Shown: positions 1-7,210, counted from the first letter of the stretch. The stretch is 10,351 nucleotides of DNA from DTU024 sp964518875 (GCA_964518875.1 CAZFHI010000031.1:1-10351), one strand, 5' to 3'. Numbers and translations: made by a program. The notes: generated by a model from the sequence alone, not told the origin.

Positions 1-94
1 ACAGACCGTCGTTTTATCTTTAACTCGGTCTCACATCATTGACAAATGTACAACGGCTTTTTCAAACATAAAAGCTGTTCAAAGCAAATATTTC

Positions 95-122
95 TTGTTT
101 TTATAGCTATGCGTGTTATAAT
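95..122 (+). promoter_or_regulatory. Probable sigma-A promoter of fhs
   Basis: The -10 is a perfect TATAAT (117-122). A TTGTTT -35 (95-100) lies 16 bp upstream, so the -35 is imperfect. Initiation near 129 would leave a leader of only about 20 nt before the AGGAGTG ribosome binding site at 138-144. No operator or riboswitch is visible in the 149 bases before fhs. Confidence 0.6.
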
Positions 123-149
123 AAAAAAAAGGTTTATAGGAGTGAAAAC

Positions 150-1814
150 ATGAAAACAGACATTCAGATTGCACAATCCGTTAAAAGGGAAAGAATCACA
201 AATATCGCAAAAAAATACGATATAGATGAAGAATACCTGGTGCCATATGGTCTTGATAAGGCTAAAATAAAGCTAAGCTATCTTGACAAGGACAAGAAAA
301 AAGGAAAGCTTATACTTGTTACAGCGATTACGCCAACGCCCGCGGGCGAAGGCAAGACCACAACGTCCGTAGGACTTGCGGATGGTCTGAGCAAAATAGG
401 CAAAAAAGCCTGCGTAGCCTTGCGCGAGCCGTCATTAGGTCCTGTGTTCGGCATAAAGGGCGGAGCCGCCGGCGGCGGTTACGCGCAGGTTGTGCCTATG
501 GAGGACATAAACCTGCACTTTACCGGCGACTTTCACGCCATAGGCGCCGCCAACAACCTTTTGTGCGCCATGATAGACAACCACATACACCAGGGAAACG
601 CGCTTAACATAGACCCAAAGCGCATTATAATAAAACGCTGTGTAGATATGAACGACCGCTTTTTGCGCGAAATAGTCGGCGGGCTCGGCCCGCACGGCAA
701 CGGCGCGGCAAGGCAGGACGGTTTCAACATAACAGTCGCAAGCGAAATTATGGCTGTTCTATGCCTTGCTGAAAATTATAATGATCTTAAAAAACGCTTA
801 AGCGACATAATAATAGGATATACTTACGAAAATAAGCCTGTTACGGCTTCAGACCTTAAGGCGCAGGGCGCCATGACAGCGCTTTTGCGCGACGCGCTTA
901 TGCCAAACCTTGTGCAGACGCTTGAAGGCACCGCGGCGTTTATACACGGCGGGCCGTTTGCCAATATAGCCCACGGCTGCAACAGCGTTTTAGCGACGAA
1001 AATGGCTCTTCAAACGGCAGATTACACCGTTACGGAAGCCGGCTTCGGCGCAGACCTTGGAGCTGAAAAATTCTTAGACATAAAGTGCCGTATGGCAGGC
1101 CTTAAGCCTGACACCGTTATAATAGTCGCAACGCTCAGAGCGCTTAAAATGCACGGCGGGCTTTCAAAGGACGATCTTAAAGAAGAAAACCTCGACGCGC
1201 TTAAAAAAGGTCTTCCCAATCTTATGCAGCATATAAACAATATTAAGAACGTCTTCGGGCTTCCCTGCGCTGTCGCCATAAACCGCTTTCCTTTTGATAC
1301 AGAAAGAGAAATAGCGCTTGTAAAGCAGGCCTGCGAAGAAAGCGGCGTTAAAGCCGTATTAAGCGATGTATGGGCGAAGGGAGGCGAAGGCGGCGTGGAA
1401 TTAGCGGAAGAAGCCGTTCGCCTTTGCGAGAAAAAATCCGAGCTAAGCTTATGCTACGAGGACGAAGACAGCCTGTTTGAAAAGATAGAAAAAATCGCCG
1501 CAAAAATATACCACGCCGACGGGGTTGTGTACAGCTCAAAAGCTAAAAGAGAATTAAACAAGCTTCAAAAGGCGGGCTTCGGGCATCTTCCCGTATGCAT
1601 GGCAAAAACGCAGTATTCTTTCAGCGACAATCCAAAGCTTTTAGGCGCGCCCAAGAATTTTAAGATAGACGTTGTTGAAGCAAAAATAAGCGCTGGCGCG
1701 GGCTTTGTTGTAGCTCTAACAGGCGATATAATGACTATGCCCGGCCTTCCCAAGACGCCTTCAGCAGAAAACATAGACGTTGACGACGAGGGCAGGATAA
1801 GCGGATTATTCTGA
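150..1814 (+). CDS. fhs: Formate--tetrahydrofolate ligase (10-formyl-THF synthetase)
   Basis: Cytosolic enzyme that makes 10-formyltetrahydrofolate from formate, ATP and tetrahydrofolate. It serves the methyl branch of the Wood-Ljungdahl pathway, purine or glycine catabolism, and supply of formyl groups. The protein is 554 aa, the usual full length. Visible marks are the nucleotide-binding loop PTPAGEGKTTT (residues 62-72), the first family signature around GIKGGAAGGGY (101-111) followed by the conserved MEDINLHFTGDFHAI stretch (117-131), and the second signature VATLRALKMHGG (326-337). The ATG follows AGGAGTG at 138-144 with a 5-nt spacer. It is transcribed alone and is convergent with the TRAP operon. 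No other folate or acetogenesis gene is in the window, so the pathway it feeds is unknown; a housekeeping role is as likely as acetogenesis. The family assignment is very secure. Confidence 0.98.
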   Translation: MKTDIQIAQSVKRERITNIAKKYDIDEEYLVPYGLDKAKIKLSYLDKDKKKGKLILVTAITPTPAGEGKTTTSVGLADGLSKIGKKACVALREPSLGPVFGIKGGAAGGGYAQVVPMEDINLHFTGDFHAIGAANNLLCAMIDNHIHQGNALNIDPKRIIIKRCVDMNDRFLREIVGGLGPHGNGAARQDGFNITVASEIMAVLCLAENYNDLKKRLSDIIIGYTYENKPVTASDLKAQGAMTALLRDALMPNLVQTLEGTAAFIHGGPFANIAHGCNSVLATKMALQTADYTVTEAGFGADLGAEKFLDIKCRMAGLKPDTVIIVATLRALKMHGGLSKDDLKEENLDALKKGLPNLMQHINNIKNVFGLPCAVAINRFPFDTEREIALVKQACEESGVKAVLSDVWAKGGEGGVELAEEAVRLCEKKSELSLCYEDEDSLFEKIEKIAAKIYHADGVVYSSKAKRELNKLQKAGFGHLPVCMAKTQYSFSDNPKLLGAPKNFKIDVVEAKISAGAGFVVALTGDIMTMPGLPKTPSAENIDVDDEGRISGLF

Positions 1815-1852
1815 AAATTATAATAATTTGTTTTAAAAATTAAATAGTTTTA

Positions 1853-1883
1853 AAAGGCCTCGGGCAGACTGCCCGAGGCCTTT
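1853..1883. terminator. Bidirectional intrinsic terminator between fhs and dctM
   Basis: A perfect inverted repeat has an 11-bp GC-rich core (1856-1866 with 1870-1880), extended by three A-T pairs (1853-1855 with 1881-1883) around a GAC loop. On the plus strand the run after the core is only TTT. On the minus strand the core is followed by TTTTAAAACTATTT, which is more U-rich. It lies 38 nt after the fhs stop and about 93 nt after the dctM stop, so it probably ends both transcripts. Confidence 0.85.
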
Positions 1884-1976
1884 CGCGCATCGTTAAAAAT
1901 ACATTTTGGTGAAGAAATTCTTTAATCAATGCCGCTGTAGTTTTAAATTTTACGTGTTATAGCAATGCGTTTTTTA

Positions 1977-3275
1977 TTACAGTGCGCCTGTAATTTGAGG
2001 CAGCCACATGCTTATAGCGGGTATAAATGATATAAGCAGAAGCGTTATAATCATGCACAGATAAAACGGCATCGTAGCCTTTACCACTTTTTCCATAGGC
2101 CGCTTGGCGACAGCGGAGCCTATAAACAGCACAGAGCCTACCGGCGGCGTAAGAAGACCTATTCCGCAGTTAAGAACCATCATTATACCAAACTGTATAG
2201 GGTGGAGCCCTACGCTCTGCGCCACCGGCAGCAGTATAGGCGTCGCTATAAGTATAATAGGCGCCATGTCCATTATCATGCCGAGCAAAAGAAGAATAAG
2301 GTTGAGCATAAGTATTATTACAACAGGGTTTGAAGAGATGCTCGTAATAAGCTGCGCCGCCCTTGCAGGTACATGCAAAAGCGTAAGGCAGTTTCCAAAC
2401 GCCGCGCTCATAGCTATAAGTATAAGCACTATGGATAGTGTTTCCACACAGTTGTCAAGGCATTTCCAAACGCCTTTCCAGTTTACCCCCTTATATACGA
2501 ATACGGATATAAGGAGCGAATATATAACGGCTATGGCGGCAGACTCTGTTGCTGTAAATACGCCGCCTACAACGCCTATCACAACGATAAGCACGGCCGC
2601 AAGCGCCCATATTGATTTGAAAAGCTGCTTTAGAAATGTAATAAATGAGAATGGCTCGCCTTTAGGATAGTTTCTTTTTACTGAAAGTATGTAAGAGCCT
2701 ACCATCAAAGAGATGGCAAGCAAAGCGCCGGGGATATAGCCCGCCATAAAAAGCGCGCCGACTGAAACCCCGCCCGCCGTAGTAGCGTATATAACCATAT
2801 TGTGGCTCGGAGGCACCAAAAGCCCTTCGCACGAGGACGTTATGGTAACGGCAGTTGAAAAGTCCACGTCGTATCCTTCGTCCACCATCATAGGGATAAG
2901 TATGGAGCCCAGAGACGCAGTATCTGCGGCGGCCGATCCTGAAATTCCGCCGAAAAAGTAGGAAGCAACTATATTAACCATTGCGAGCCCGCCGCGCATC
3001 CAGCCGACGAGCGAGTTTGCCAAATCTATAAGCTTGTCGGAAATGCCCCCTGAGCCCATAAGCACACCCATAGTTATAAAGAAAGGCACAGCCATAAGGG
3101 AAAACGACCATACGCCTTTAACCATCTGCTGCGGGAGCGCGACTAAGTTCTGCCCCATTGAAATCATGCAAAGCACCGTAGATATGCCCACGGCATAAGC
3201 TATTGGGAAACGCAAAAGAATCATTATAAAAAAGCTTCCAAGCAAAATAAGCGTTGAAAGAGACTCAGGCGTCAC
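1977..3275 (-). CDS. dctM: TRAP transporter large permease, DctM type
   Basis: Large membrane subunit of a tripartite ATP-independent periplasmic-type (TRAP) transporter. This subunit carries the solute, driven by a sodium or proton gradient. The 432-aa length is typical of an unfused DctM. It is hydrophobic throughout and has the family motif GISGSAAADTASLGSILIP (110-128), a VPPSHNMVIY segment (154-163), and a related second-half segment with LLTPPVG near the C-terminus. The start codon is GTG at 3273-3275, overlapping the dctQ TGA in a GTGA junction, which suggests translational coupling. A purine-rich GAAAGGGGGTG lies just upstream inside dctQ. It is the last gene of dctP-dctQ-dctM. The substrate cannot be read from this subunit. 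Confidence 0.95.
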   Translation of the reverse strand: MTPESLSTLILLGSFFIMILLRFPIAYAVGISTVLCMISMGQNLVALPQQMVKGVWSFSLMAVPFFITMGVLMGSGGISDKLIDLANSLVGWMRGGLAMVNIVASYFFGGISGSAAADTASLGSILIPMMVDEGYDVDFSTAVTITSSCEGLLVPPSHNMVIYATTAGGVSVGALFMAGYIPGALLAISLMVGSYILSVKRNYPKGEPFSFITFLKQLFKSIWALAAVLIVVIGVVGGVFTATESAAIAVIYSLLISVFVYKGVNWKGVWKCLDNCVETLSIVLILIAMSAAFGNCLTLLHVPARAAQLITSISSNPVVIILMLNLILLLLGMIMDMAPIILIATPILLPVAQSVGLHPIQFGIMMVLNCGIGLLTPPVGSVLFIGSAVAKRPMEKVVKATMPFYLCMIITLLLISFIPAISMWLPQITGAL

Positions 3276-3814
3276 GCTTTCGCACCCCCTTTCTCATTGT
3301 TCCACATAACAAGCGTTTCTGTGTTCTGAAACACCTGCTCAAGTTCAAAAATAACCATACTGAACCCCGCTATAGGTATAGGCAGATACTGCCAAAACTT
3401 GCTTAAGTTTGGAAGCGAAGCATATTTTCCTCTTAAGCTTAATGGAGAGTTGCAGAACTTAATGCCGTATACTATAAGCAGTACGCCTAACGCCATTACG
3501 GCTAAGTCCGCAATTAAATCAGACCAGACAAGCAGTTTTTTAGGCATATATTTGTCAAACGCCGTCATGCGTATATGGGAACGCTGGCGTATCGCAAGCG
3601 TGGCCGACAGCACAGCTAAATAAACCATAAACGTCAAAACTATTTCCTCGCTCCAATACGGGTCTGTAATAAACGAAAAATACCGTCCCGCCACCGCCCA
3701 TGAAGTAATAAGCACGTCCCCTATAAGCAGAAGCTTACATATAATAAGCAACACTTTATAGACCCAGTCGTACAAAGGCTTTAGCTTTTCAAGGGTCTGA
3801 AAAAATGCGGCCAT
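3272..3814 (-). CDS. dctQ: TRAP transporter small permease, DctQ type
   Basis: Small four-helix membrane subunit that pairs with DctM and supports docking of the binding protein. At 180 aa it has the usual length. Hydrophobic segments lie near 18-44, 52-76, 96-120 and 143-164. The conserved WSEE (54-57) at the start of helix 2 and the following AIRQRSHIRM (74-83) match the DctQ pattern of an acidic pair followed by a His near the helix end. The ATG at 3812-3814 follows a clear GAAAGGAG site (about 3823-3830). It overlaps dctM by 4 nt. It is separated from dctP by 84 nt holding an attenuator-like hairpin. Confidence 0.93.
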   Translation of the reverse strand: MAAFFQTLEKLKPLYDWVYKVLLIICKLLLIGDVLITSWAVAGRYFSFITDPYWSEEIVLTFMVYLAVLSATLAIRQRSHIRMTAFDKYMPKKLLVWSDLIADLAVMALGVLLIVYGIKFCNSPLSLRGKYASLPNLSKFWQYLPIPIAGFSMVIFELEQVFQNTETLVMWNNEKGGAKA

Positions 3815-3838
3815 TTTGAGAACTCCTTTCTTTTTTAT

Positions 3839-3870
3839 AAAAAGGGCACGGGAGAATTTTCCCTGCGCCC
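3839..3870 (-). terminator. Intercistronic hairpin with U-run between dctP and dctQ (attenuator or mRNA stabiliser)
   Basis: Read on the minus strand, GGGCGC...GTGCCC pairs with a G-U wobble and one bulged A, then GGGA pairs with TCCC around a short AT loop. The hairpin spans 3844-3870 and is followed directly by TTTTT (3843-3839). The wobble is a mismatch on the plus strand, so the structure is built for minus-strand RNA. It sits about 29 nt after the dctP stop and before the dctQ ribosome binding site. It probably lets some transcripts stop after dctP, so that the binding protein exceeds the permease. Confidence 0.7.
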
Positions 3871-3898
3871 CGTCAGGCCTTATTGCGCCGGTATTTGT

Positions 3899-4888
3899 TT
3901 ATTTCATGTCCAGAATCTGCTGATAAATATCCGCGTATTTTTCGGTATTAGCCTTTATGGTCTTCTGGCAGGCTTCTATCCATGGAGTCTTGTCCTCAAC
4001 TTCTACAATAGTAACGCCGTCTTCCTTAAGCTTTTCAAACGTCTTTGCTTCAACCTCGGACACTACCTTCGCGCACACTTCAGAAGCATACTTGCCGGCT
4101 TCCATTATCCAGCCCTGCTGCTCCTCATTAAGCTTGTTCCATGCGTTATCCGTAATTACTATCTGCACCGCGCCAAGGGTGTGCCCGTCTAAAAGCAGGT
4201 AAGGCGCAACTTCCGGAAAGGCGTTTGAAAGATAGTTGGCTACGGGCTGTTCCGCTCCGTCGACAACGCCTGTGTTAAGCGCGCTGTAAAGCTCGGTAAA
4301 AGGAATAGTGGTGGCTGCAGCGCCTAAGTCTGTAACCATGCCGGTCATAACAGGGTCCGCAGAAACGCGAAGCTTAAGTCCCTTAAGGTTCTCCAGGGTT
4401 TTTACTTCTTTCTTAAAGAAGAAATGCCTGAAACCTTCCTCGCCGTAGCATATGCCGCGCAGCGGAAGACCTATTTCCTGCGGCTCGTTAAGGAATTCTT
4501 TAGCTAAATCGCTTGCCGCAAAGTTCCAGAAATGCTCTTCGTTTTCAAATGTATAGGGTATTGACATAAGAGCGGCCTTTTCGCAGCCGTACTGCGTTAA
4601 CGCGAAGCCCGAAAGCCTGCTTATGTCTGTTATGTTGCCCCCGCCTATAAGGTTATCCAGAACCTGGTCTTCAGAGCCAAGCACACCGCTTGCCTGTATG
4701 TCTATAAGCACGCTGCCTCCAGACAGCTCTTCAACCTTGGCTTTGAAAGCCTTGGCGATTTCGCCTACTGTGGTGCCTTCAAGCGGGTTAACTTCCGCGT
4801 AGGTAAGCGTTATGGGATCTTCCGCAAACACAGACGCGCAGCCAACAAGCAGCGTCAGCGTTAAGAGAATGCCAAGTATTTTCTTCAT
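3899..4888 (-). CDS. dctP: TRAP transporter substrate-binding lipoprotein, DctP type
   Basis: Extracytoplasmic solute-binding subunit that captures a small carboxylated solute and delivers it to DctQM. From the ATG at 4886-4888 the protein is 329 aa. It begins with a signal peptide, MKKILGILLTLTLL, and a lipobox LVGC with the lipidated Cys at 17. DctP-family marks are LKGLKLRVS (169-175), whose Arg174 fits the conserved arginine that clamps the substrate carboxylate, and GVVDGAEQPVANY (207-219), the usual GxxDGxExP helix region. This start is chosen over an in-frame TTG at 4975 because it gives a clean signal peptide and follows GGGAGG at 4900-4905; the TTG is the promoter -35 itself. Family members bind C4-dicarboxylates, sugar acids, 2-oxo acids and others, so the substrate is not determinable here. 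Confidence 0.95.
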   Translation of the reverse strand: MKKILGILLTLTLLVGCASVFAEDPITLTYAEVNPLEGTTVGEIAKAFKAKVEELSGGSVLIDIQASGVLGSEDQVLDNLIGGGNITDISRLSGFALTQYGCEKAALMSIPYTFENEEHFWNFAASDLAKEFLNEPQEIGLPLRGICYGEEGFRHFFFKKEVKTLENLKGLKLRVSADPVMTGMVTDLGAAATTIPFTELYSALNTGVVDGAEQPVANYLSNAFPEVAPYLLLDGHTLGAVQIVITDNAWNKLNEEQQGWIMEAGKYASEVCAKVVSEVEAKTFEKLKEDGVTIVEVEDKTPWIEACQKTIKANTEKYADIYQQILDMK

Positions 4889-4899
4889 TATAAAATATA

Positions 4900-4905
4900 C
4901 CTCCC
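4900..4905 (-). promoter_or_regulatory. Ribosome binding site that fixes the dctP start
   Basis: On the minus strand GGGAGG lies 11 nt before the ATG at 4888. The spacer is somewhat long, but no better match exists nearby. The start it supports begins exactly at a lipoprotein signal peptide. Confidence 0.65.
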
Positions 4906-4936
4906 GATTTTGATATTGAGTTGTTTTCAACCCTTC

Positions 4937-4951
4937 TATGGTGAAACCATA
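4937..4951. promoter_or_regulatory. Perfect inverted repeat over the dctP -10: candidate repressor operator
   Basis: TATGGT (4937-4942), spacer GAA, ACCATA (4946-4951) form a perfect 6-3-6 palindrome. The right arm is the proposed -10 of the dctP promoter and the left arm reaches the expected start of transcription, so a bound protein would block initiation. The arrangement fits a substrate-responsive repressor such as a GntR or LacI family member. No such regulator is in the window and the family is a guess. Confidence 0.5.
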
Positions 4952-4975
4952 CCACAAATCCCTCCTCTTTGGCAA
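4946..4975 (-). promoter_or_regulatory. Probable promoter of the dctPQM operon
   Basis: On the minus strand TTGCCA (4970-4975) and TATGGT (4946-4951) are separated by 18 bp. Both boxes are imperfect, which is common for regulated promoters. Initiation near 4939 gives a leader of about 50 nt. The -10 is half of a palindrome. Confidence 0.55.
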
Positions 4976-5157
4976 GCTTTTTTCCGTTTTTGAAAAAAAA
5001 TTTTTATTATTTATTGTTATTAAATTACAATAAATATTATATAAACCGCAAAGCGGCTTATTTCATGCGTTTGGAAGCTTTGTATTGCGGCTTTTATTTA
5101 TGATTATATATATTTCTCGTTTTACTTTTTTTGCAGCATGATTAAAAATACGCCGCG

Positions 5158-5186
5158 TTGAAAAAATAAAGCGCAGCCTATATAAT
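5158..5186 (+). promoter_or_regulatory. Near-consensus promoter of the YcxB-like gene
   Basis: TTGAAA (5158-5163) and a perfect TATAAT (5181-5186) are separated by 17 bp. Initiation near 5193 gives a leader of about 25 nt that carries the ribosome binding site. This supports independent expression of the downstream gene. Confidence 0.75.
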
Positions 5187-5204
5187 AAATTTGATATTTA
5201 TTGC

Positions 5205-5210
5205 AGGAGG
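5205..5210 (+). promoter_or_regulatory. Ribosome binding site that fixes a GTG start
   Basis: A full AGGAGG lies 7 nt before GTG at 5218-5220. This selects the GTG over an in-frame TTG at 5191, which has no ribosome binding site and would sit at the expected transcription start. Confidence 0.8.
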
Positions 5211-5217
5211 CTTTCCA

Positions 5218-5760
5218 GTGGAAAAAGAAATTACGGTGCCCGTTGTGCTTGACGAACGCACTTTCAAACGCTTTGCGCGCTTTGATACGCTGCGCCTGCG
5301 CAAAAAATGGGTTCGCCCATTGGTCTTTTTTCTTATAATGACAGTATTTGGCGTAATCGCCGTTCTTTCTAAAAAGGAGCAGTCGGAGATGATCGCCGCT
5401 GTGCTGTTTACGGTGGGCTTAGTGCTTCCCATTGTATATTTTGGTTTCTTCTTTTCACAGGTTAATATGCAGGCGTTAAACTACCGCCTAGAAAAAGGCA
5501 GAAAAGTACATACGGTTCGCCTTACGCCTGATAAACTTATAGTTAAGGCGGCTAAAAAAAACAAAAAAGAAGAAACGCTTGAGCTGCCCTGGCAAAAAGT
5601 TCCAAAGGCTTTTCGCGTTAAGGGATGCATATATATATACGCGAGCCCTAAAAAAGCGTTTCTTCTTCCCGACGGTCAGGCTGACGCTTCAAAGGATGAA
5701 GTATGGCGGTACCTTGTTAATCACTTGGGAAAAGAAAAGTGCAGGCGAATATCAGGCTGA
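5218..5760 (+). CDS. YcxB-like two-helix membrane protein of unknown function
   Basis: A 180-aa protein starting at GTG. A charged N-terminal stretch (1-30, rich in Arg and Lys) precedes two hydrophobic helices (about 32-50 and 57-80). A soluble C-terminal part (about 85-175) follows, with the pattern LELPWQKVPKAF...IYIYASPKKAFLLP (121-151). That layout, with an LPW segment, a strand of aromatic residues and an AFLLP strand, matches the YcxB-like C-terminal domain, a PH-like fold of unknown role found mainly in Gram-positive bacteria. The C-terminal part should face the cytoplasm under the positive-inside rule. It is monocistronic, divergent from dctP and convergent with the MFS gene, so context gives no function. 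Family placement is by pattern only. Confidence 0.8.
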   Translation: MEKEITVPVVLDERTFKRFARFDTLRLRKKWVRPLVFFLIMTVFGVIAVLSKKEQSEMIAAVLFTVGLVLPIVYFGFFFSQVNMQALNYRLEKGRKVHTVRLTPDKLIVKAAKKNKKEETLELPWQKVPKAFRVKGCIYIYASPKKAFLLPDGQADASKDEVWRYLVNHLGKEKCRRISG

Positions 5761-5815
5761 TAAAAAGTTCGGACAATATAGCGCTTAATTTATTGTAAAC
5801 TTAAAAACAGCTTGC

Positions 5816-5838
5816 CGCGTTTAAATTGCGCGCTTTTT
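5816..5838 (+). terminator. Weak candidate terminator after the YcxB-like gene
   Basis: CGCG (5816-5819) and CGCG (5829-5832) can pair around a 9-nt AT-rich loop and are followed by a T5 run (5834-5838). The stem is only 4 bp, perhaps 5 with a wobble, so termination would be weak. A better candidate is not visible in the 116-base convergent gap. Confidence 0.3.
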
Positions 5839-5854
5839 ATAAATAAATATTTAC

Positions 5855-5868
5855 GCATAAATTTATGC
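5855..5868. repeat. 14-bp perfect palindrome beside the MFS stop codon
   Basis: GCATAAATTTATGC reads the same on both strands and lies 8 nt past the MFS stop. It shares the 11-mer AAATTTATGCA with the promoter region of the divergent gene (7207-7217). It could be a protein-binding site or a weak 3' hairpin; no U-run follows it on either strand. Confidence 0.45.
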
Positions 5869-5876
5869 AGAGTATT

Positions 5877-7046
5877 TTAAAGCGTTTCTTTTGCAGCTTC
5901 CGTTTTATTTCTTTTAAGCAAAATGCCGCTTATTACAGCAATGCCAAGGCACGGGAACAGATTAAGCATCATGCCTTTCTGAAGGCCGTAAAAATCCGCA
6001 GCAGCGCCTATAATCAGCGGCATAATTATCGCTCCGACAGCGCCTACTGGAAGCATTACCCCCATGCTTTCCTGGCTTATATTCTTTCCCAGACTTGAAG
6101 TAGACATAGGGTTTACGCCTGCTATTGCAAATGAAAACGCAAAAAGCGCGACGACTGCAAGTAAAGTGTCGTGTACAGGTATCAAAAAGGCGTAAAGCGC
6201 GGTGCAGCTTATTCCCATAAACAAAAGAGCCTTAAAGTTATTCTTTACAGGCAGGACAAAGGCTATTAAAAGCCTTGCAATAAGCGTAGCCCCCCACATT
6301 ATTGTCATAGTGTATCCGCTAAGAGCGCCGCTTAAAATTTGCTGCTCGCGGTAATATGTGACAACCCAGCCGCTCACGCTTGTTTCCGCCGCGTTCTGGC
6401 AGAATATCAACGCGGTCAACAGCCAGAAATCAGCCGAGCGCAAAAAGTCCCGGTTTAATTTATTCGTATTGCCAGTCGTTTCTTTTGGCTTTTTCGGAAG
6501 CTTTGCCAAAGCAAATATTACCCACATAACGAGGCCGCACAAAGATATTCCCAGCATAGGAAGCTCTTTATTTCCTGAAGATAAAAAAGAAATTATAACA
6601 GGACAAATAAGCGCTCCCAGAGCGTAGCACGCGTGCATAATCTGCATGCTTTTGCTCCTGTTTTCACTTTGCCTGCCCACAAGAACTGTGCAGTTGTTAA
6701 GAGCGCAGCCTTTAGCCAGGCCGACCATTAAAAACGCCATAAGCAAAAGAGCGGGCCAGCCTGTAAGCGCCGTAAGCAGGTACCCTGCAAAGTATCCGGG
6801 GCACAATAACAGCACGGTGCGGCGCACACCTATTTTTCCAGGAAGCATTCCTGAAAGGAAAGACGCCGCCATATTGCCTATGCTCATAAAAGTAAGAAGG
6901 CTCCCGGTAAAAGAAAATGAAAGCTTGTATTTTTCCTGAAGCATGCTTACTATGATGCCGCTTGAAATAGCACAAATGCCGCTGAAAAAGAAAGTAATAT
7001 AACCAAATTTCCTGTCTCTTTTTGCAGTATTTAACGCCGTATCCAA
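5877..7046 (-). CDS. MFS transporter, 12 membrane segments, substrate unknown
   Basis: An integral membrane permease of the major facilitator superfamily that moves a small solute by secondary transport. From the TTG at 7044-7046 it is 389 aa, normal for a 12-helix MFS protein. A basic N-terminus (AKRDRKFGY) leads into the first helix. The loop between helices 2 and 3 carries SGMLPGKIGVRRT (65-77), a degenerate form of the MFS motif A in which the usual Asp-Arg is replaced by Pro-Gly. A hydrophilic central loop, about 190-210, rich in Lys (LPKKPKE), separates the two six-helix halves. The TTG is preferred because GAAAGAGGG lies 6 nt before it; an in-frame ATG at 7080-7082 adds 12 residues but has no ribosome binding site. 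The gene is divergent from the TIGR00300-type gene, which may share its substrate. Confidence 0.9.
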   Translation of the reverse strand: MDTALNTAKRDRKFGYITFFFSGICAISSGIIVSMLQEKYKLSFSFTGSLLTFMSIGNMAASFLSGMLPGKIGVRRTVLLLCPGYFAGYLLTALTGWPALLLMAFLMVGLAKGCALNNCTVLVGRQSENRSKSMQIMHACYALGALICPVIISFLSSGNKELPMLGISLCGLVMWVIFALAKLPKKPKETTGNTNKLNRDFLRSADFWLLTALIFCQNAAETSVSGWVVTYYREQQILSGALSGYTMTIMWGATLIARLLIAFVLPVKNNFKALLFMGISCTALYAFLIPVHDTLLAVVALFAFSFAIAGVNPMSTSSLGKNISQESMGVMLPVGAVGAIIMPLIIGAAADFYGLQKGMMLNLFPCLGIAVISGILLKRNKTEAAKETL

Positions 7047-7052
7047 TATAAT

Positions 7053-7061
7053 CCCTCTTTC
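7053..7061 (-). promoter_or_regulatory. Ribosome binding site that favours the TTG start of the MFS gene
   Basis: On the minus strand GAAAGAGGG ends 6 nt before TTG at 7046. The match to the anti-Shine-Dalgarno is moderate (GAGG core). It is clearly better than anything before the upstream ATG at 7082. Confidence 0.55.
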
Positions 7062-7082
7062 TGCTGTTTTATAGCGGCGCAT

Positions 7083-7109
7083 TGCAGGTTCATTCTGCCA
7101 ATGCAGGTT
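7083..7109. repeat. Direct repeat in the MFS 5' leader
   Basis: TGCAGGTT occurs at 7083-7090 and again at 7102-7109, starts 19 bp apart. The copy-to-copy match extends to 9 of 10 bases. A small CTGC-CAAT-GCAG inverted repeat (7095-7106) lies across the second copy. Both copies fall just downstream of the expected MFS transcription start, a place where a repressor could bind. This may be chance. Confidence 0.35.
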
Positions 7110-7117
7110 TACAAAGG

Positions 7118-7146
7118 ATTGTATGCTTAAAGCCTGAACTAATCAA
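7118..7146 (-). promoter_or_regulatory. Probable promoter of the MFS gene
   Basis: On the minus strand TTGATT (7141-7146) and TACAAT (7118-7123) are separated by exactly 17 bp. Initiation near 7111 gives a leader of about 64 nt to the TTG start. Confidence 0.6.
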
Positions 7147-7210
7147 GGGTCTGCCATTACAAAAAAGCTTTTGAAAGCATAAACCGTTTTTCATGAATAA
7201 GTGCAAAAAT

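Larger units (their letters stand above)
4889..5217. other. Divergent intergenic region between the TRAP operon and the YcxB-like gene
   Basis: This 329-base gap holds the dctP promoter with its overlapping palindrome at its left end and the promoter and ribosome binding site of the plus-strand gene at its right end. The middle (about 4978-5157) is very AT-rich and has no plausible gene. It contains a small CCGC-AAA-GCGG hairpin (5046-5056) and two direct GCGGCTT copies (5053-5059 and 5087-5093) with no function I can assign. Confidence 0.7.

Noticed and set aside
39..44. TTGACA as a -35 box upstream of fhs
   Set aside because: No -10 lies 16-18 bp downstream; the TTGTTT/TATAAT pair closer to the gene is better.
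54..77. Hairpin CGGCTTTT/AAAAGCTG before fhs, as terminator or riboswitch
   Set aside because: The stem is mostly A-T, has an 8-nt loop, and no U-run follows. It lies upstream of the chosen promoter. The AGACCG/CGGTCT pair at 3-31 is weaker still.
2104..2670. 188-codon open frame on the plus strand inside dctM
   Set aside because: It is antisense to a securely identified transporter gene, has low-complexity Ser/Thr/Ile content, and has no ribosome binding site.
4889..4975. Longer dctP with a TTG start at 4975
   Set aside because: The TTG is the probable -35 box, and the extra 29 residues would bury a standard lipoprotein signal peptide.
5773..5796. ACAATA/TATTGT inverted pair after the YcxB-like gene as a terminator
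   Set aside because: The arms are 6 bp, all but one pair A-T, with a 12-nt loop and no U-run.
7047..7082. Longer MFS protein from ATG at 7080-7082
   Set aside because: There is no ribosome binding site before the ATG, while the internal TTG has GAAAGAGGG at the right distance. The longer form is not fully excluded.
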